From contig NZ_AP026978.1 in NCBI RefSeq assembly GCF_027924405.1, positions 1,054,001-1,118,000 of the forward strand: DNA of 64,000 nucleotides, given 5' to 3'. Position 1 is the stretch's first letter. Each line of letters begins with the position of its first letter. The stretch comes from Nocardia sputorum. GTDB lineage: Bacteria > Actinomycetota > Actinomycetes > Mycobacteriales > Mycobacteriaceae. The notes under the pieces are model-generated. The model searched no databases, was not told the origin of the DNA, and saw only the letters and a list, made by a program, of their open reading frames with translations. The position numbers and the translations under genes were made by a program. Of this stretch, positions 31,972-39,858 are shown in pieces.

Positions 31972-32393
31972 TCGCTCGCTGCCACACCGTCCTTTCCGGC
32001 ACCGTTCCGAGCGCCCAGCCCGGAGTCACAGCGCGGTCGAGCGCCACCCACGATATGGCTAGCTGCACCACGAGCCAGGCGTCCGGGCCCAACAGTGGAC
32101 ACGCGTCGAGGTGATCGCGACCGTCGTTCGCCACTACTCCCGGCTTCCGATCAACCCGCCTTCACCGGTGTCGGGCGCTGCGGCGTGGCAGACCCATCCG
32201 CGATTGGTCGAGAGGACGACCGATGCCACCGTCCAGCGAGCAACATCAGCCACCTGGTATCCCGGCAGAGTGCGAGAGCACGTCGCCGATCGACTGGCTG
32301 CCGTACCCCCGCGTAGACGTAACTTCCACTCGTCCTCCGGCAGTACTCCGCGAACTGAGGTGCCGGTGTCGCCGCTGCACGCGACCACACCAG
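31972..32393. other. Intergenic region after the SRAP gene
   Basis: A 422-nt stretch without a recognisable gene, terminator or operator. It leads into repeat copy R2. Short open frames on both strands lack codon bias and ribosome sites. Confidence 0.5.
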
Positions 32394-32550
32394 CCCGACT
32401 GCCGGTTCCGAGCGAAGCGAGACCGAGCATGCGCCGTTCGCGGCCCGGCTCGTGTCCGAGTGGCCGCCGCGTCCGCGACGAAGTCGCCAGCGGTGGCCAC
32501 TCGGACACGAGCCATAAGGGGCCGCGAACACGCAGCGCCGCAGTCGCTGC
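32394..32550 (+). repeat. Intergenic nested-stem repeat, copy R2
   Basis: A 157-bp unit. Outer arms GTTCGCGGCCC (32436-32446) and GGGCCGCGAAC (32519-32529) enclose perfect 19-bp arms, GGCTCGTGTCCGAGTGGCC at 32447-32465 and its complement at 32495-32513. The loop contains a third stem GCGAC-GAA-GTCGC. A 3' bulge ATAAG lies between outer and inner arms. The unit starts with GAGCGAAGCGAGACCGAGCA and ends with a small hairpin GCAGCG/CGCTGC (32533-32550), then A7. It sits between convergent genes: downstream of the SRAP gene and next to the 3' end of the secreted-protein gene. Confidence 0.88.
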
Positions 32551-32557
32551 AAAAAAA

Positions 32558-32863
32558 TTACAGCGAGCACTTCACGCTGGGTGAGGCGATATTGAGCCCG
32601 CACTTGATGATTCCGGCCACCAGGTCGATCAGCTTGGTGGTGACATTCCCGCTGAGTTTCTCGGCCTTCCCGGCCTTGTCGTCGCTCTTCGAGCCCTGAC
32701 CGTCGAAGTCGAAGACGGAATCGCTGACGTGCACGACCGGTGCGTTGTCCGGCGCTGCGGCGGCCTCCGGCGCGAGCAGCGTTACCGAACCGAGGGCCAG
32801 GACGAGAGCTCCGGACAACGCGACGATCACGGTGCGCACCCGCTGGTGGGTAGACATTCGCAT
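32558..32863 (-). CDS. Small secreted protein with two cysteines
   Basis: A 101-residue exported protein. The signal peptide has a basic start (THQRVR), a hydrophobic core (TVIVALSGALVLALG) and a likely signal peptidase I site after APEAAAA near residue 37. The mature part of about 64 residues ends in KCGLNIASPSVKCSL, whose two Cys could form a disulfide. No known domain. Start is ATG 32863 or ATG 32857; GAGAGGA lies just upstream. Common type in Nocardia and Rhodococcus; function unknown. Confidence 0.75.
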   Translation of the reverse strand: MRMSTHQRVRTVIVALSGALVLALGSVTLLAPEAAAAPDNAPVVHVSDSVFDFDGQGSKSDDKAGKAEKLSGNVTTKLIDLVAGIIKCGLNIASPSVKCSL

Positions 32864-32931
32864 CACATCCTCTCGAGTCGGGTCGATCTGGCCAGTTCAG
32901 TAACGCACAGATCGCGCCGATCGTGGCCGAA

Positions 32932-33426
32932 TTACGCCGATGTCACGGGCGCGGTCACCGCGGCGGTCAGCCGGATCAGGTCGGCGGGCGCCAGCTCGAT
33001 CTCCAGTCCGCGCCGTCCCGCGCTGCACAGCATCCGGTCCCAGGCCAGCGCCGAGTCGTCGATCACGGTGGGCAGCAGCTTGCGCTGGCCGAGCGGGGAG
33101 ATGCCGCCGAGCACGTATCCGGTGGTCTTCTCCGCCCGCGTCTTGTCCGCCATGCTCGCCTTCGACGCGCCGAGCGCGGCCGCCGCGGCTTTGAGCGACA
33201 ACGTGTTCGGCACCGGGAGCACGGCCACCGCGAGCGAACCGGTGGACAGTTCGATGACCAACGTCTTGAAGATCTGCGCGGCGGCGACTCCGAGTTCGGC
33301 GCCCAGCGCGTCGACCGCCTCGGTGCCGTAGGAGTCGGCGCGCGGATCGTGCTTGTAGGCGTGCACGCGATGGGCCACCTTCGCCTGGGTCAACGCGCGG
33401 ATCGCCGGGGTCGAGCCTGCTGCCAT
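32932..33426 (-). CDS. ybaK: YbaK/EbsC-family Cys-tRNA(Pro) deacylase
   Basis: A 164-residue trans-editing enzyme expected to hydrolyse Cys-tRNA(Pro). Family signs: HRVHAYKHDP near residue 19, QIFKTLVIE with the conserved Lys near 52, and GYVLGGISPLGQRKLLPTVID near 100. Starts at ATG 33426. It is divergent from sigH, and the 127-nt spacer includes the SigH-type promoter that reads away from it. Confidence 0.9.
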   Translation of the reverse strand: MAAGSTPAIRALTQAKVAHRVHAYKHDPRADSYGTEAVDALGAELGVAAAQIFKTLVIELSTGSLAVAVLPVPNTLSLKAAAAALGASKASMADKTRAEKTTGYVLGGISPLGQRKLLPTVIDDSALAWDRMLCSAGRRGLEIELAPADLIRLTAAVTAPVTSA

Positions 33427-33490
33427 GGCCAAACCCTAACGGCGGCCGCAACGTGTTTTCCCGCGGTCCGCCGCGAGCCCGTGATCGGCG

Positions 33491-33516
33491 GGAACACCGG
33501 ACGGGTCGCGCATGTT
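33491..33516 (+). promoter_or_regulatory. SigH/SigR-type promoter of sigH
   Basis: GGAAC at 33491-33495 and GTT at 33514-33516 are separated by exactly 18 nt, matching the GGAA(C/T)-N18/19-GTT consensus of SigR (Streptomyces) and SigH (mycobacteria). The expected start of transcription is about 30 nt ahead of the sigH GTG at 33554, so sigH is likely autoregulated during thiol-oxidative stress. Confidence 0.72.
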
Positions 33517-33553
33517 GTAGCCGGTACACCGCGCTCGGAAGGAATTCCACGGC

Positions 33554-34342
33554 GTGAGCAGGCCCTATGGAGATGTGAAGGAGATGCCTGTGCCCGTGCT
33601 GCTAGACGACCGTCCGGTGGGGACCGAGGTGTCCCCGGCGGACGGCGGATTCTCCTTCGATGTGCCGATGCCGGTAGATTTGGCAGGTACGGCGATCGAA
33701 GGGACAGGTGTGACGAGCGACGATGACGTGGCGGCCGACGATGTCGCCGCCGTCGACGATGCCGAGCTGGCGCAGCGGTTCGAACGGGACGCGCTCCCGC
33801 TGCTCGACCAGCTCTACGGCGCCGCGCTGCGCATGACCAGGAACCCGGCAGATGCCGAGGACCTGGTCCAGGAGACCTACGTCAAGGCCTATCAGGGCTT
33901 CAAGTCGTTCCGGGAGGGCACCAACCTGCGTGCCTGGCTGTACCGGATCCTGACGAATACCTACATCAACTCCTACCGCAAGAAGCAGCGCCAGCCCGCG
34001 CAGTATCCGACGGACGAGATCACCGACTGGCAGCTGGCCGCGACCGCCGAGCACACCTCGCAGGGACTGCGCTCGGCCGAGGTGGAGGCGCTGGACGCGT
34101 TACCGGACGACGACATCAAAGCCGCGCTGCAGGAACTGCCCGAGGAGTTCCGCATGGCGGTGTACTACGCCGATGTCGAGGGTTTCCCGTACAAGGAGAT
34201 CGCCGACATCATGGGCACTCCCATCGGTACGGTGATGTCCCGGCTGCACCGCGGCCGGAAACAACTGAAGGGTTTGCTCGCCGATGTCGCGCGCGAGCGT
34301 GGATTCAACCGTTCGGGGGAACGCCAGGAGGTCAAGCAGTGA
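33554..34342 (+). CDS. sigH: Redox-stress ECF sigma factor SigH (SigR)
   Basis: A 262-residue group 4 sigma factor. Region 2 contains [20 protein letters not shown] near residue 95 and [19 protein letters not shown]; region 4 contains [20 protein letters not shown] near 213. It directs thioredoxin, methionine sulfoxide reductase and heat-stress genes in relatives. The GTG at 33554 yields an N-terminal extension of about 52 residues before an alternative GTG at 33710; in Streptomyces such a long form (SigR') is unstable and made only during stress. The stop overlaps rshA (GTGA). Confidence 0.95.
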   Translation: MSRPYGDVKEMPVPVLLDDRPVGTEVSPADGGFSFDVPMPVDLAGTAIEGTGVTSDDDVAADDVAAVDDAELAQRFERDALPLLDQLYGAALRMTRNPADAEDLVQETYVKAYQGFKSFREGTNLRAWLYRILTNTYINSYRKKQRQPAQYPTDEITDWQLAATAEHTSQGLRSAEVEALDALPDDDIKAALQELPEEFRMAVYYADVEGFPYKEIADIMGTPIGTVMSRLHRGRKQLKGLLADVARERGFNRSGERQEVKQ

Positions 34343-34629
34343 GTACCGAGCGGGACCCCGATATGGAACTCGATTGCACGGCGGTGCTCGCCGACGTGTG
34401 GTTGATGCTGGACGGGGAATGCGACGACGCGACCCGGGCGCGGTTGCAGCACCACATGGAGCACTGCAGTCCTTGTATCGAGGCCTACGGCATCGAGGAG
34501 AAGATCAAGAGCCTGCTCAGCCGCAAATGCGGCGGCGATCGCGCGCCCGCCTCGCTGCGTGAGCGGCTGACCATCGAGCTCCGCCGGACGGTCACCACGA
34601 AAGAGACTTCGGTCGAGACCTCCGAGTAG
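34339..34629 (+). CDS. rshA: Zinc-containing anti-sigma factor RshA/RsrA
   Basis: A 96-residue ZAS-family anti-sigma factor. The redox motif HMEHCSPC (H-x3-C-x2-C) is near residues 39-46, with earlier Cys at position 13 and another at 30. Oxidation of these thiols releases zinc and frees SigH. Start GTG overlaps the sigH stop by 4 nt, ensuring matched synthesis. M. tuberculosis has the same gene next to sigH. Confidence 0.94.
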   Translation: MSTERDPDMELDCTAVLADVWLMLDGECDDATRARLQHHMEHCSPCIEAYGIEEKIKSLLSRKCGGDRAPASLRERLTIELRRTVTTKETSVETSE

Positions 34630-34643
34630 CCGTGCGAAACGCG

Positions 34644-34678
34644 AGCGGCACGCCTTCCTTACGGAAGTGCGTGCCGCT
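34644..34678. terminator. Bidirectional hairpin between rshA and bL37
   Basis: AGCGGCACGCCTTCC and GGAAGTGCGTGCCGCT pair with a single bulge around TTAC. It lies 15 nt after the rshA stop and 26 nt after the bL37 stop on the other strand, so it can serve both. Confidence 0.65.
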
Positions 34679-34703
34679 TCGTGCTTGCGGGCCGAGCGTC
34701 AGC

Positions 34704-34778
34704 TCAGGCGTTGGGCCGCTTGCCGTGGTTGGCTGCGTTCCCCTTGCGGCTACGCTTCTTACGTCCGCGCTTACCCAT
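34704..34778 (-). CDS. bL37: Ribosomal protein bL37
   Basis: A 24-residue highly basic peptide, MGKRGRKKRSRKG then NAANHGKRPNA, matching the tiny actinobacterial large-subunit protein bL37 first seen in mycobacterial ribosome structures. AAGGGAGA stands 8 nt upstream of the ATG at 34778. It is too short for usual gene callers and is read opposite to sigH-rshA, divergent from the biotinyl-domain gene (90 nt). Confidence 0.9.
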   Translation of the reverse strand: MGKRGRKKRSRKGNAANHGKRPNA

Positions 34779-34868
34779 GAGTAGTCTCCCTTCTGATTGA
34801 AGGCCATTCTTTCACGTGTGGTTGGCTGTACCGTCAGCGGATACAGGCCAACGAGCGAATGGGGTGTC

Positions 34869-35084
34869 ATGGCTGAGGAAGTGCTCGCCGAACTGGTATC
34901 GGTCGTCTACCAGGTGGTGGTCAAGGAAGGCGACGAAGTTCAGGAAGGCGACACTCTGGTGATCCTCGAGTCCATGAAGATGGAGATTCCGGTGGTCGCG
35001 GAGTCCAGCGGCACCGTGACGTCGGTCGGTGTGCAGGAAGGCGACGCGATCAAGGCGGGCCACCTGATCGCGGTCATCTCCTGA
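34869..35084 (+). CDS. Single-domain biotinyl/lipoyl carrier protein (Rv3221c-like)
   Basis: A 71-residue biotin/lipoyl attachment domain with the modified Lys in ESMKMEIPV near residue 36. The M-K-M triplet indicates biotin rather than lipoate. M. tuberculosis TB7.3 is the counterpart. No carboxylase subunits are nearby, so its enzyme partner is elsewhere. It begins at ATG 34869 and is followed after 22 nt by the pdtaS gene, likely in one transcript. Confidence 0.92.
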   Translation: MAEEVLAELVSVVYQVVVKEGDEVQEGDTLVILESMKMEIPVVAESSGTVTSVGVQEGDAIKAGHLIAVIS

Positions 35085-35106
35085 TCGATTGCGGCGGTAG
35101 ATCTGC

Positions 35107-36621
35107 ATGGCGACACTGAGCGAGCTGCTGGCCGAGCACACCGACCTACCCGGCGTCGCCGTGGATCATCTGCAGCGGGTGGTGGGCGATTGGCAGCTGC
35201 TGGCCGATCTGTCCTTCGCCGATCTGCTGCTGTGGGTCGGTGCGGGACCGGTGACGGAGGGCGCGGACATCGTGTGTGTCGCGCAGTGCCGTCCCACCAC
35301 CGCGCCCACCGTGCACCAGGAGGACCTGGTCGGCACGACCGCCCGGAAGGCCGACCATCCGCAGGTGTTCGAGGCGCTGACCAGTGGCGATATCGTGCGA
35401 TCCGACAGTGAGGTCGAGGCGTCCGGCGTCTACCACCCGCATCCGGTGCACGCGGTCCGCGAGGCCATCCCGGTGCGCTGCGGCGACGACGTGATCGCGG
35501 TGCTGAGCCGGGACACCGATCTGCAACGCTCCCGGGTGCGCAGTCAGCTGGAGAGCGCGTACGTGGCGTGCGCGGACGATCTGTGCCAGATGATCGCCGA
35601 CGGCACCTTCCCCACCACCGAGGATCGCGCGGCGACCCATTCCAGCCCGCGCGCGGGGGATGGATTCATCCGGCTCGACACCGACGGCATCGTCGTCTAC
35701 GCCAGCCCCAACGCGCTGTCGGCCTACCATCGGATGGGCTTGCAGTCCGACCTGGCCGGGCAGGATCTGGCGGTCACCACCCGCTCGCTGATCACCGATC
35801 CGTTCGACGCCCAGGAAGTGGTCGGCGACATCCAGGCCGCGCTGGCCGGCCGGACCGGTCGGCGGATGGAGGTGGAGGCGCGCGGAGCCACCGTGCTGCT
35901 GCGCACCCTCGTGCTGCGCCCGCATGGGGAATTGGCGGGCGCCGCCGTGCTCGTCCGCGACGTCACCGAGGTCAAGCGACGTGATCGCGCGCTGCTGAGC
36001 AAAGACGCCACCATCCGGGAGATCCATCACCGGGTCAAGAACAACCTGCAGACCGTCGCCGCGCTGCTGCGCCTGCAAGCCCGCCGCACCGAGAACGAGG
36101 AAGCGCAGGTCGCGCTCACCGAATCGGTGCGCCGGGTCACCTCCATCGCGTCGGTGCACGAGATGCTGTCCATGTCGGTGGACGAAGAGGTAGATCTCGA
36201 CGAGGTCGTCGACCGGCTGCTGCCGATCATGGCCGACGTGGCCACGGTGCACACCGCGCGCATCAAGGTGCGCCGCGCCGGTTCGCTCGGCGTCTTCTCC
36301 GCCGAACGCGCCACCCCGTTGGTGATGGTGCTCACCGAACTGGTGCAGAACGCCATCGAGCACGCCTTCGATTCCGGCGAAAACGGCACGGTGACAATCC
36401 GTTCCGAGCGTTCGGCCCGCTGGCTGGACGTGATCATCAGCGACGACGGTCGCGGTCTGCCGCCCGGGTTCAGCCTGGAATCCTCCGACCGGCTCGGCCT
36501 GCAGATCGTCCGCACGCTGGTCACCGCCGAACTCGGCGGTTCCATCGGTCTGCATCCCGGCGCCGACATCGGCACCGACGCCGTGCTGCGCGTGCCGCTG
36601 GGCCGTCGTTCCGGCCGCTGA
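35107..36621 (+). CDS. pdtaS: Cytosolic sensor histidine kinase PdtaS
   Basis: A 504-residue soluble kinase. Order: GAF-like domain about 20-150, PAS-like domain about 180-300, then a HisKA_2 domain with phospho-acceptor His in EIHHRVKNNLQTVAALL near 303 and ATPase motifs LTELVQNAIEHAF (N box) and DDGRGLPPGF (G1). In mycobacteria PdtaS phosphorylates PdtaR, an antiterminator-type RNA-binding response regulator encoded elsewhere, and senses copper or nitric oxide. No transmembrane segment. ATG 35107 immediately after the biotinyl-domain gene. Confidence 0.92.
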   Translation: MATLSELLAEHTDLPGVAVDHLQRVVGDWQLLADLSFADLLLWVGAGPVTEGADIVCVAQCRPTTAPTVHQEDLVGTTARKADHPQVFEALTSGDIVRSDSEVEASGVYHPHPVHAVREAIPVRCGDDVIAVLSRDTDLQRSRVRSQLESAYVACADDLCQMIADGTFPTTEDRAATHSSPRAGDGFIRLDTDGIVVYASPNALSAYHRMGLQSDLAGQDLAVTTRSLITDPFDAQEVVGDIQAALAGRTGRRMEVEARGATVLLRTLVLRPHGELAGAAVLVRDVTEVKRRDRALLSKDATIREIHHRVKNNLQTVAALLRLQARRTENEEAQVALTESVRRVTSIASVHEMLSMSVDEEVDLDEVVDRLLPIMADVATVHTARIKVRRAGSLGVFSAERATPLVMVLTELVQNAIEHAFDSGENGTVTIRSERSARWLDVIISDDGRGLPPGFSLESSDRLGLQIVRTLVTAELGGSIGLHPGADIGTDAVLRVPLGRRSGR

Positions 36622-37031
36622 GTTCGAGCCGACGGAGTCCTCCCGATCGGCTCGGCCGGCCTCGGCAGGGCGCGGTCCTCGGCCGATGGTCGGATCCGTG
36701 GCTGATCCCGGTGGATCGATGTGTTGCTCGGAGGTCGCGGGTGGCCGCTGCTCACGTGCCGTTTGCGGCTTGCGGCGTAGTGAGTGCTCGAATGTCCGTA
36801 TCGAGCGGAATGCGAGGGTGCCGAGCGGATTGCGACCATCCCAACCCGATTGAGAACCAACCACTTTCCCACAGGTCTCGATCTTCCGCGAGTCGAACCG
36901 CGGCCGCTGTCGCGCGTAATCCGCGCAGCGGATATTGCGGTCCGGCGCAACCGCATTGGTCGGCTTCCGGGTTTCACCGCGAAGCGAGACCGATCATTTC
37001 CACTTCACTGTCCGGTGTGCAAAAACAACAC
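36622..37031. other. Gene-free region between pdtaS and whiB1 terminators
   Basis: About 410 nt between the 3' ends of convergent pdtaS and whiB1. It includes a short piece, CGCGAAGCGAGACCGATCAT at about 36979-36998, resembling the conserved arm of the nested-stem repeat, possibly a remnant. No ORF has family similarity or a ribosome site. Confidence 0.45.
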
Positions 37032-37057
37032 AGCCCGGCACCTATGGGTGCCGGGCT
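37032..37057 (-). terminator. whiB1 terminator (with second hairpin at 37066-37094)
   Basis: AGCCCGGCACC and GGTGCCGGGCT form an 11-bp stem with a TATG loop. On the minus strand it is followed by GTGTTGTTTTTG, a T-rich tract. A second stem, TTACCGGGCC/GGCCCGGTAA (37066-37094), lies between it and the whiB1 stop. An 18-bp palindrome, GTCGTCTGATCAGACGAC (37101-37118), overlaps the whiB1 stop codon. Confidence 0.78.
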
Positions 37058-37109
37058 GAAATGCGTTACCGGGCCGGGCTGAATGGCCCGGTAAGGCTTC
37101 GTCGTCTGA

Positions 37110-37364
37110 TCAGACGACGGTGCGGGTGCGGGTGCGCGCGTTGCGACGCTTGAGCGCCCGGCGCTCGTCCTCGCTCATACCACCCCACACGCCGGCGTCT
37201 TGTCCGGACTTCAGGGCCCAGGACAGGCAGTCAGCGGTTACGGGGCAGCGAGCGCAGACCAGCTTGGCATCGGCAATCTGCGCGAGCGCCGGACCACTGT
37301 TACCCACCGGGAAAAACAGCTCGGGGTCCTCATCGCGACAGATGGCCTTGTGGCGCCAGTCCAT
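37110..37364 (-). CDS. whiB1: Iron-sulfur transcription factor WhiB1
   Basis: An 84-residue Wbl protein. Four Cys at positions 9, 37, 40 and 46 bind a 4Fe-4S cluster that reacts with nitric oxide; GVWGG near 60 is the turn that contacts the principal sigma factor; the C-terminal RRALKRRNARTRTRTVV binds DNA. Essential in M. tuberculosis. ATG 37364 is preceded by AAAGGAG. A CRP-type site 90 nt upstream suggests cAMP control as known for mycobacterial whiB1. Confidence 0.97.
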   Translation of the reverse strand: MDWRHKAICRDEDPELFFPVGNSGPALAQIADAKLVCARCPVTADCLSWALKSGQDAGVWGGMSEDERRALKRRNARTRTRTVV

Positions 37365-37453
37365 TCCTCTGCTCCTTTGCTGGGCGCCGCGCAGGGCGCC
37401 TACGGTTTGTGGTTCGTTCACTTGTGCGACTCGAATGTTTCCGCACGGTTGCT

Positions 37454-37469
37454 TGTGAATGCTTTCACG
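37454..37469. promoter_or_regulatory. CRP/Cmr-type binding site upstream of whiB1
   Basis: TGTGAATGCTTTCACG matches TGTGA-N6-TCACA at 9 of 10 core positions. It lies 90-105 nt before the whiB1 start codon in the gap that separates the lipid kinase gene from whiB1. In M. tuberculosis the cAMP receptor protein Rv3676 controls whiB1 through such sites. Confidence 0.65.
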
Positions 37470-37618
37470 AACACCGTAGATGTCAATAGGCACGCGGTGC
37501 ACCGTGGGGAAGCTCACGCTCTGAAGGCCCCCGTGATGGGAAGCCTGCCCGGTCCTTTGTACTCGCTCCACCGGGATTTCGCAGCACTACCCGCCATGTT
37601 TTTCCCGGTGTTTCGCCC

Positions 37619-38563
37619 TCAGTGCGGCCGCGGAGCGACCACGGCGAGCACGTCGGGCACGGCAGTGAAATCCACCACGTTGCGCTTCCCGATGAAGTCG
37701 CCATCGATTTGCAGGCCGATGGGTTCTTTGGACTCGATTCGTACGGCGGGAACGTCGTCTTCGCGAAATAAATTGCGGGACTTGGGGTTTCCGTCGGCGG
37801 CCAGGAGCTGGCGCGCGAGCAGGAGGGTCGGCGCCACGCTCATGGAGCGCACCGCGAACACGCCGAGACCCGTTTCGAACCGGGTGCCGGGGTTGGTGTG
37901 CACCGGCGTGGCGTTCAGATAGGTCCACGGTGTGGTGTTGGTAACGAAGGCGTAATGCACGCCGTCTACGGGGTCCCGGCCGGGAATTTCGACCTGAACG
38001 CTCGGTTCCTTACGTTTTGCCCGGAAGAATTGCCGAACAGTTGTTCGAACATATCGCGCCGGAGTGGCGCTGCGGCCGCGGGCGCGGCTGGCGTCGATCG
38101 CCTCGCAGACGTCGGCGTCCAGTCCGACGCCCGCGCTGAAGCAGAACCAGCGGTCGTCGGCCAGCCCGAGGCCGATCCGGCGATCGGCGTCCAGGGTGAG
38201 CAGGTCGATGAGCTGATTGGTGGCGGTCACCGGGTCGGGGGAGATGCCGAGCGCCCTGGCGAAGACATTCGCCGAACCGCCCGGGATCACACCGAGGCGC
38301 GGCAACCAGGCTTGACCGTCGTCGAGGACGGGCAGCGGCAGGAAGCCGTTGATGGTCTCGTTGACCGTCCCATCGCCGCCGTGCACCACGATCAGGTCCA
38401 TCTCGTTGGTGGCTGCCCATTGGGCCAGTTCCGCCGCGTGCCCGCGGTGCTGGGTGTGCGCAACGGTCAGCTGGGTGCGGCTCTCCAGCGCGTGCGCCAG
38501 TAGGTCCCGAGTCGCCGGCGTCGTCGAGGTGGCATTCGGGTTCACGATCAGCAGCGTCCGCAC
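37619..38563 (-). CDS. Diacylglycerol/lipid kinase family protein
   Basis: A 314-residue DAGK-catalytic-domain protein. N-terminal LLIVNPNATS, the nucleotide loop VVHGGDGTVNETINGF near residue 59, and LGVIPGGSANVFARALGI near 90 are diagnostic; the C-terminal half has GVGLDADV. It phosphorylates a lipid, perhaps diacylglycerol or a phosphoinositol mannoside precursor. GTG start at 38563. M. tuberculosis has a similar gene beside whiB1. Confidence 0.9.
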   Translation of the reverse strand: MRTLLIVNPNATSTTPATRDLLAHALESRTQLTVAHTQHRGHAAELAQWAATNEMDLIVVHGGDGTVNETINGFLPLPVLDDGQAWLPRLGVIPGGSANVFARALGISPDPVTATNQLIDLLTLDADRRIGLGLADDRWFCFSAGVGLDADVCEAIDASRARGRSATPARYVRTTVRQFFRAKRKEPSVQVEIPGRDPVDGVHYAFVTNTTPWTYLNATPVHTNPGTRFETGLGVFAVRSMSVAPTLLLARQLLAADGNPKSRNLFREDDVPAVRIESKEPIGLQIDGDFIGKRNVVDFTAVPDVLAVVAPRPH

Positions 38564-38762
38564 GATGGCAGCCTAGTTGGCGGCCGGCCCGCCCCGGAAA
38601 AGCGGCGAGCGATGCGCTGGGTGCCGTTGCGGGCGCCCACGCCAGGACGATCGCGCGGACGGGCGGGCCGTAGGCTTGCCGCGTGAACGAGCGTCAGCAA
38701 GGCAAGCGAGGACACCGTGCGCCGCCGCGCACGACGGAGCCGACTGCGGGCGGGGCGCGATC

Positions 38763-39173
38763 GTGAGCGACAAGAGTGCGGCGGTGCCGACGACGGTGCG
38801 GGCGGCAGGCGCCCTGGTGACGCTCGAAGGCGTCGTCGCCGTGGGCGTCGCGGTCGTGCTGGTGGTGCGGGGGCTGCTCGGTCACGACCAGTCCGCGACG
38901 AGCGGATACGGCACCGCGGCCTGGTTCGGCATCCTCGGCGGCGCGGTACTGGCCGCGGGTGTCGGCCTGCTGCTGGGGAAACGCTGGGGTCGCGCCATCG
39001 CCGTCATCGCGCAGCTGCTGCTGCTCCCGGTCACCTGGTCGCTGCTCACCGACTCGCATCAGCCCGTTTACGGCACGGCGCTGGGGGTGGTCGCGGTCGC
39101 CGCGCTGGTGCTGCTGTTCGCGCCGCCGTCCACCCGCTGGATGGCCCAGGACTACGGGGTCGAGCCGGAATAG
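38763..39173 (+). CDS. Small integral membrane protein (Rv3217c-like)
   Basis: A 136-residue protein with four hydrophobic segments: VTLEGVVAVGVAVVLVVRGL, GTAAWFGILGGAVLAAGVGL, AIAVIAQLLLLPVTWSLL and TALGVVAVAALVLLFAPPS. No functional motif. The GTG at 38763 puts the first membrane segment near residue 18; codons upstream in frame are basic, lack conservation and overlap the promoter region. Its end overlaps the convergent endonuclease V gene by 22 nt. Confidence 0.75.
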   Translation: MSDKSAAVPTTVRAAGALVTLEGVVAVGVAVVLVVRGLLGHDQSATSGYGTAAWFGILGGAVLAAGVGLLLGKRWGRAIAVIAQLLLLPVTWSLLTDSHQPVYGTALGVVAVAALVLLFAPPSTRWMAQDYGVEPE

Positions 39174-39853
39174 TCCGCCGTGCGCAGCGCCGCCCGGCAG
39201 AGCTGGTCGGCGTGCCGGGTGGTTTCCGGCAGCCGGTAGCGCGGGGTCAGCGCGAGCACCTGTGCGCAGGCGGTGTCGAGGTCGATGCGATGTCCGACGG
39301 ACACGAACACCGGCTTGACGCCGGTTCTGGTGCGCAACGCCCGCCCGACCACCGCGGCATCGAGGGTGATGTCGGTGGCCGCGCCGCGTTCGGGACCGGG
39401 TTCGACGTAGTCGCCCCACACGGTCTTCGCCACGCCGATCGTCGGCACGCCGGTGAGCAGTCCGAGGTGGCAGGCCAGCCCGAAGCGGCGTGGGTGGGCG
39501 AGTCCTTGCCCGTCGCACACCAGCAGATCCGGTGCGGCATCCAGCTTTTCGAGCGCCGCGAGGGTGGCGGGGATTTCCCGGAAAGCGAGCAGACCGGGAA
39601 CGTAGGGGAAGGCGGCGACGCCGTGCGCGACGGCGGAGGAGACCGGGCGCAGGGTGCCCGCTGCCAAGACCACTACCGCCGCGGCCACCGCGCCGGTGTG
39701 GTCATAGGCGGAGTCGAGCCCGGCCACCGTGCGGAACTGCGCGCCCGGCGGGGTGCGCTCGGAGACCAGTGGCCGCAATTCGTCTTGCATCGCCATCGCC
39801 GCTTCGGCAGTGGTGGGCCAGGACGCCGGATCGAGCGGCGGGAACCACGACAT
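39152..39853 (-). CDS. nfi: Endonuclease V
   Basis: A 233-residue deoxyinosine 3' endonuclease for repair of deaminated adenine. Visible: AGLDSAYD with the catalytic Asp near residue 45, FPYVPGLLAFREIPATL near 84, and VCDGQGLAHPRRFGLACHL near 112 followed by GVAKT. ATG at 39853; the stop of the upstream acetyltransferase gene is 5 nt away, so cotranscription is likely. Confidence 0.93.
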   Translation of the reverse strand: MSWFPPLDPASWPTTAEAAMAMQDELRPLVSERTPPGAQFRTVAGLDSAYDHTGAVAAAVVVLAAGTLRPVSSAVAHGVAAFPYVPGLLAFREIPATLAALEKLDAAPDLLVCDGQGLAHPRRFGLACHLGLLTGVPTIGVAKTVWGDYVEPGPERGAATDITLDAAVVGRALRTRTGVKPVFVSVGHRIDLDTACAQVLALTPRYRLPETTRHADQLCRAALRTADYSGSTP

Positions 39854-39858
39854 ACGCG

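Noticed and set aside
32134..32508. Long open frames through the repeats (for example minus strand 32134-32508, plus strand 28931-29608, minus strand 53253-53888) that share peptides such as [21 protein letters not shown] stretches
   Set aside because: The shared peptides come from shared DNA of the nested-stem repeat, they have no ribosome sites, and they run through palindromic DNA; treated as non-coding.
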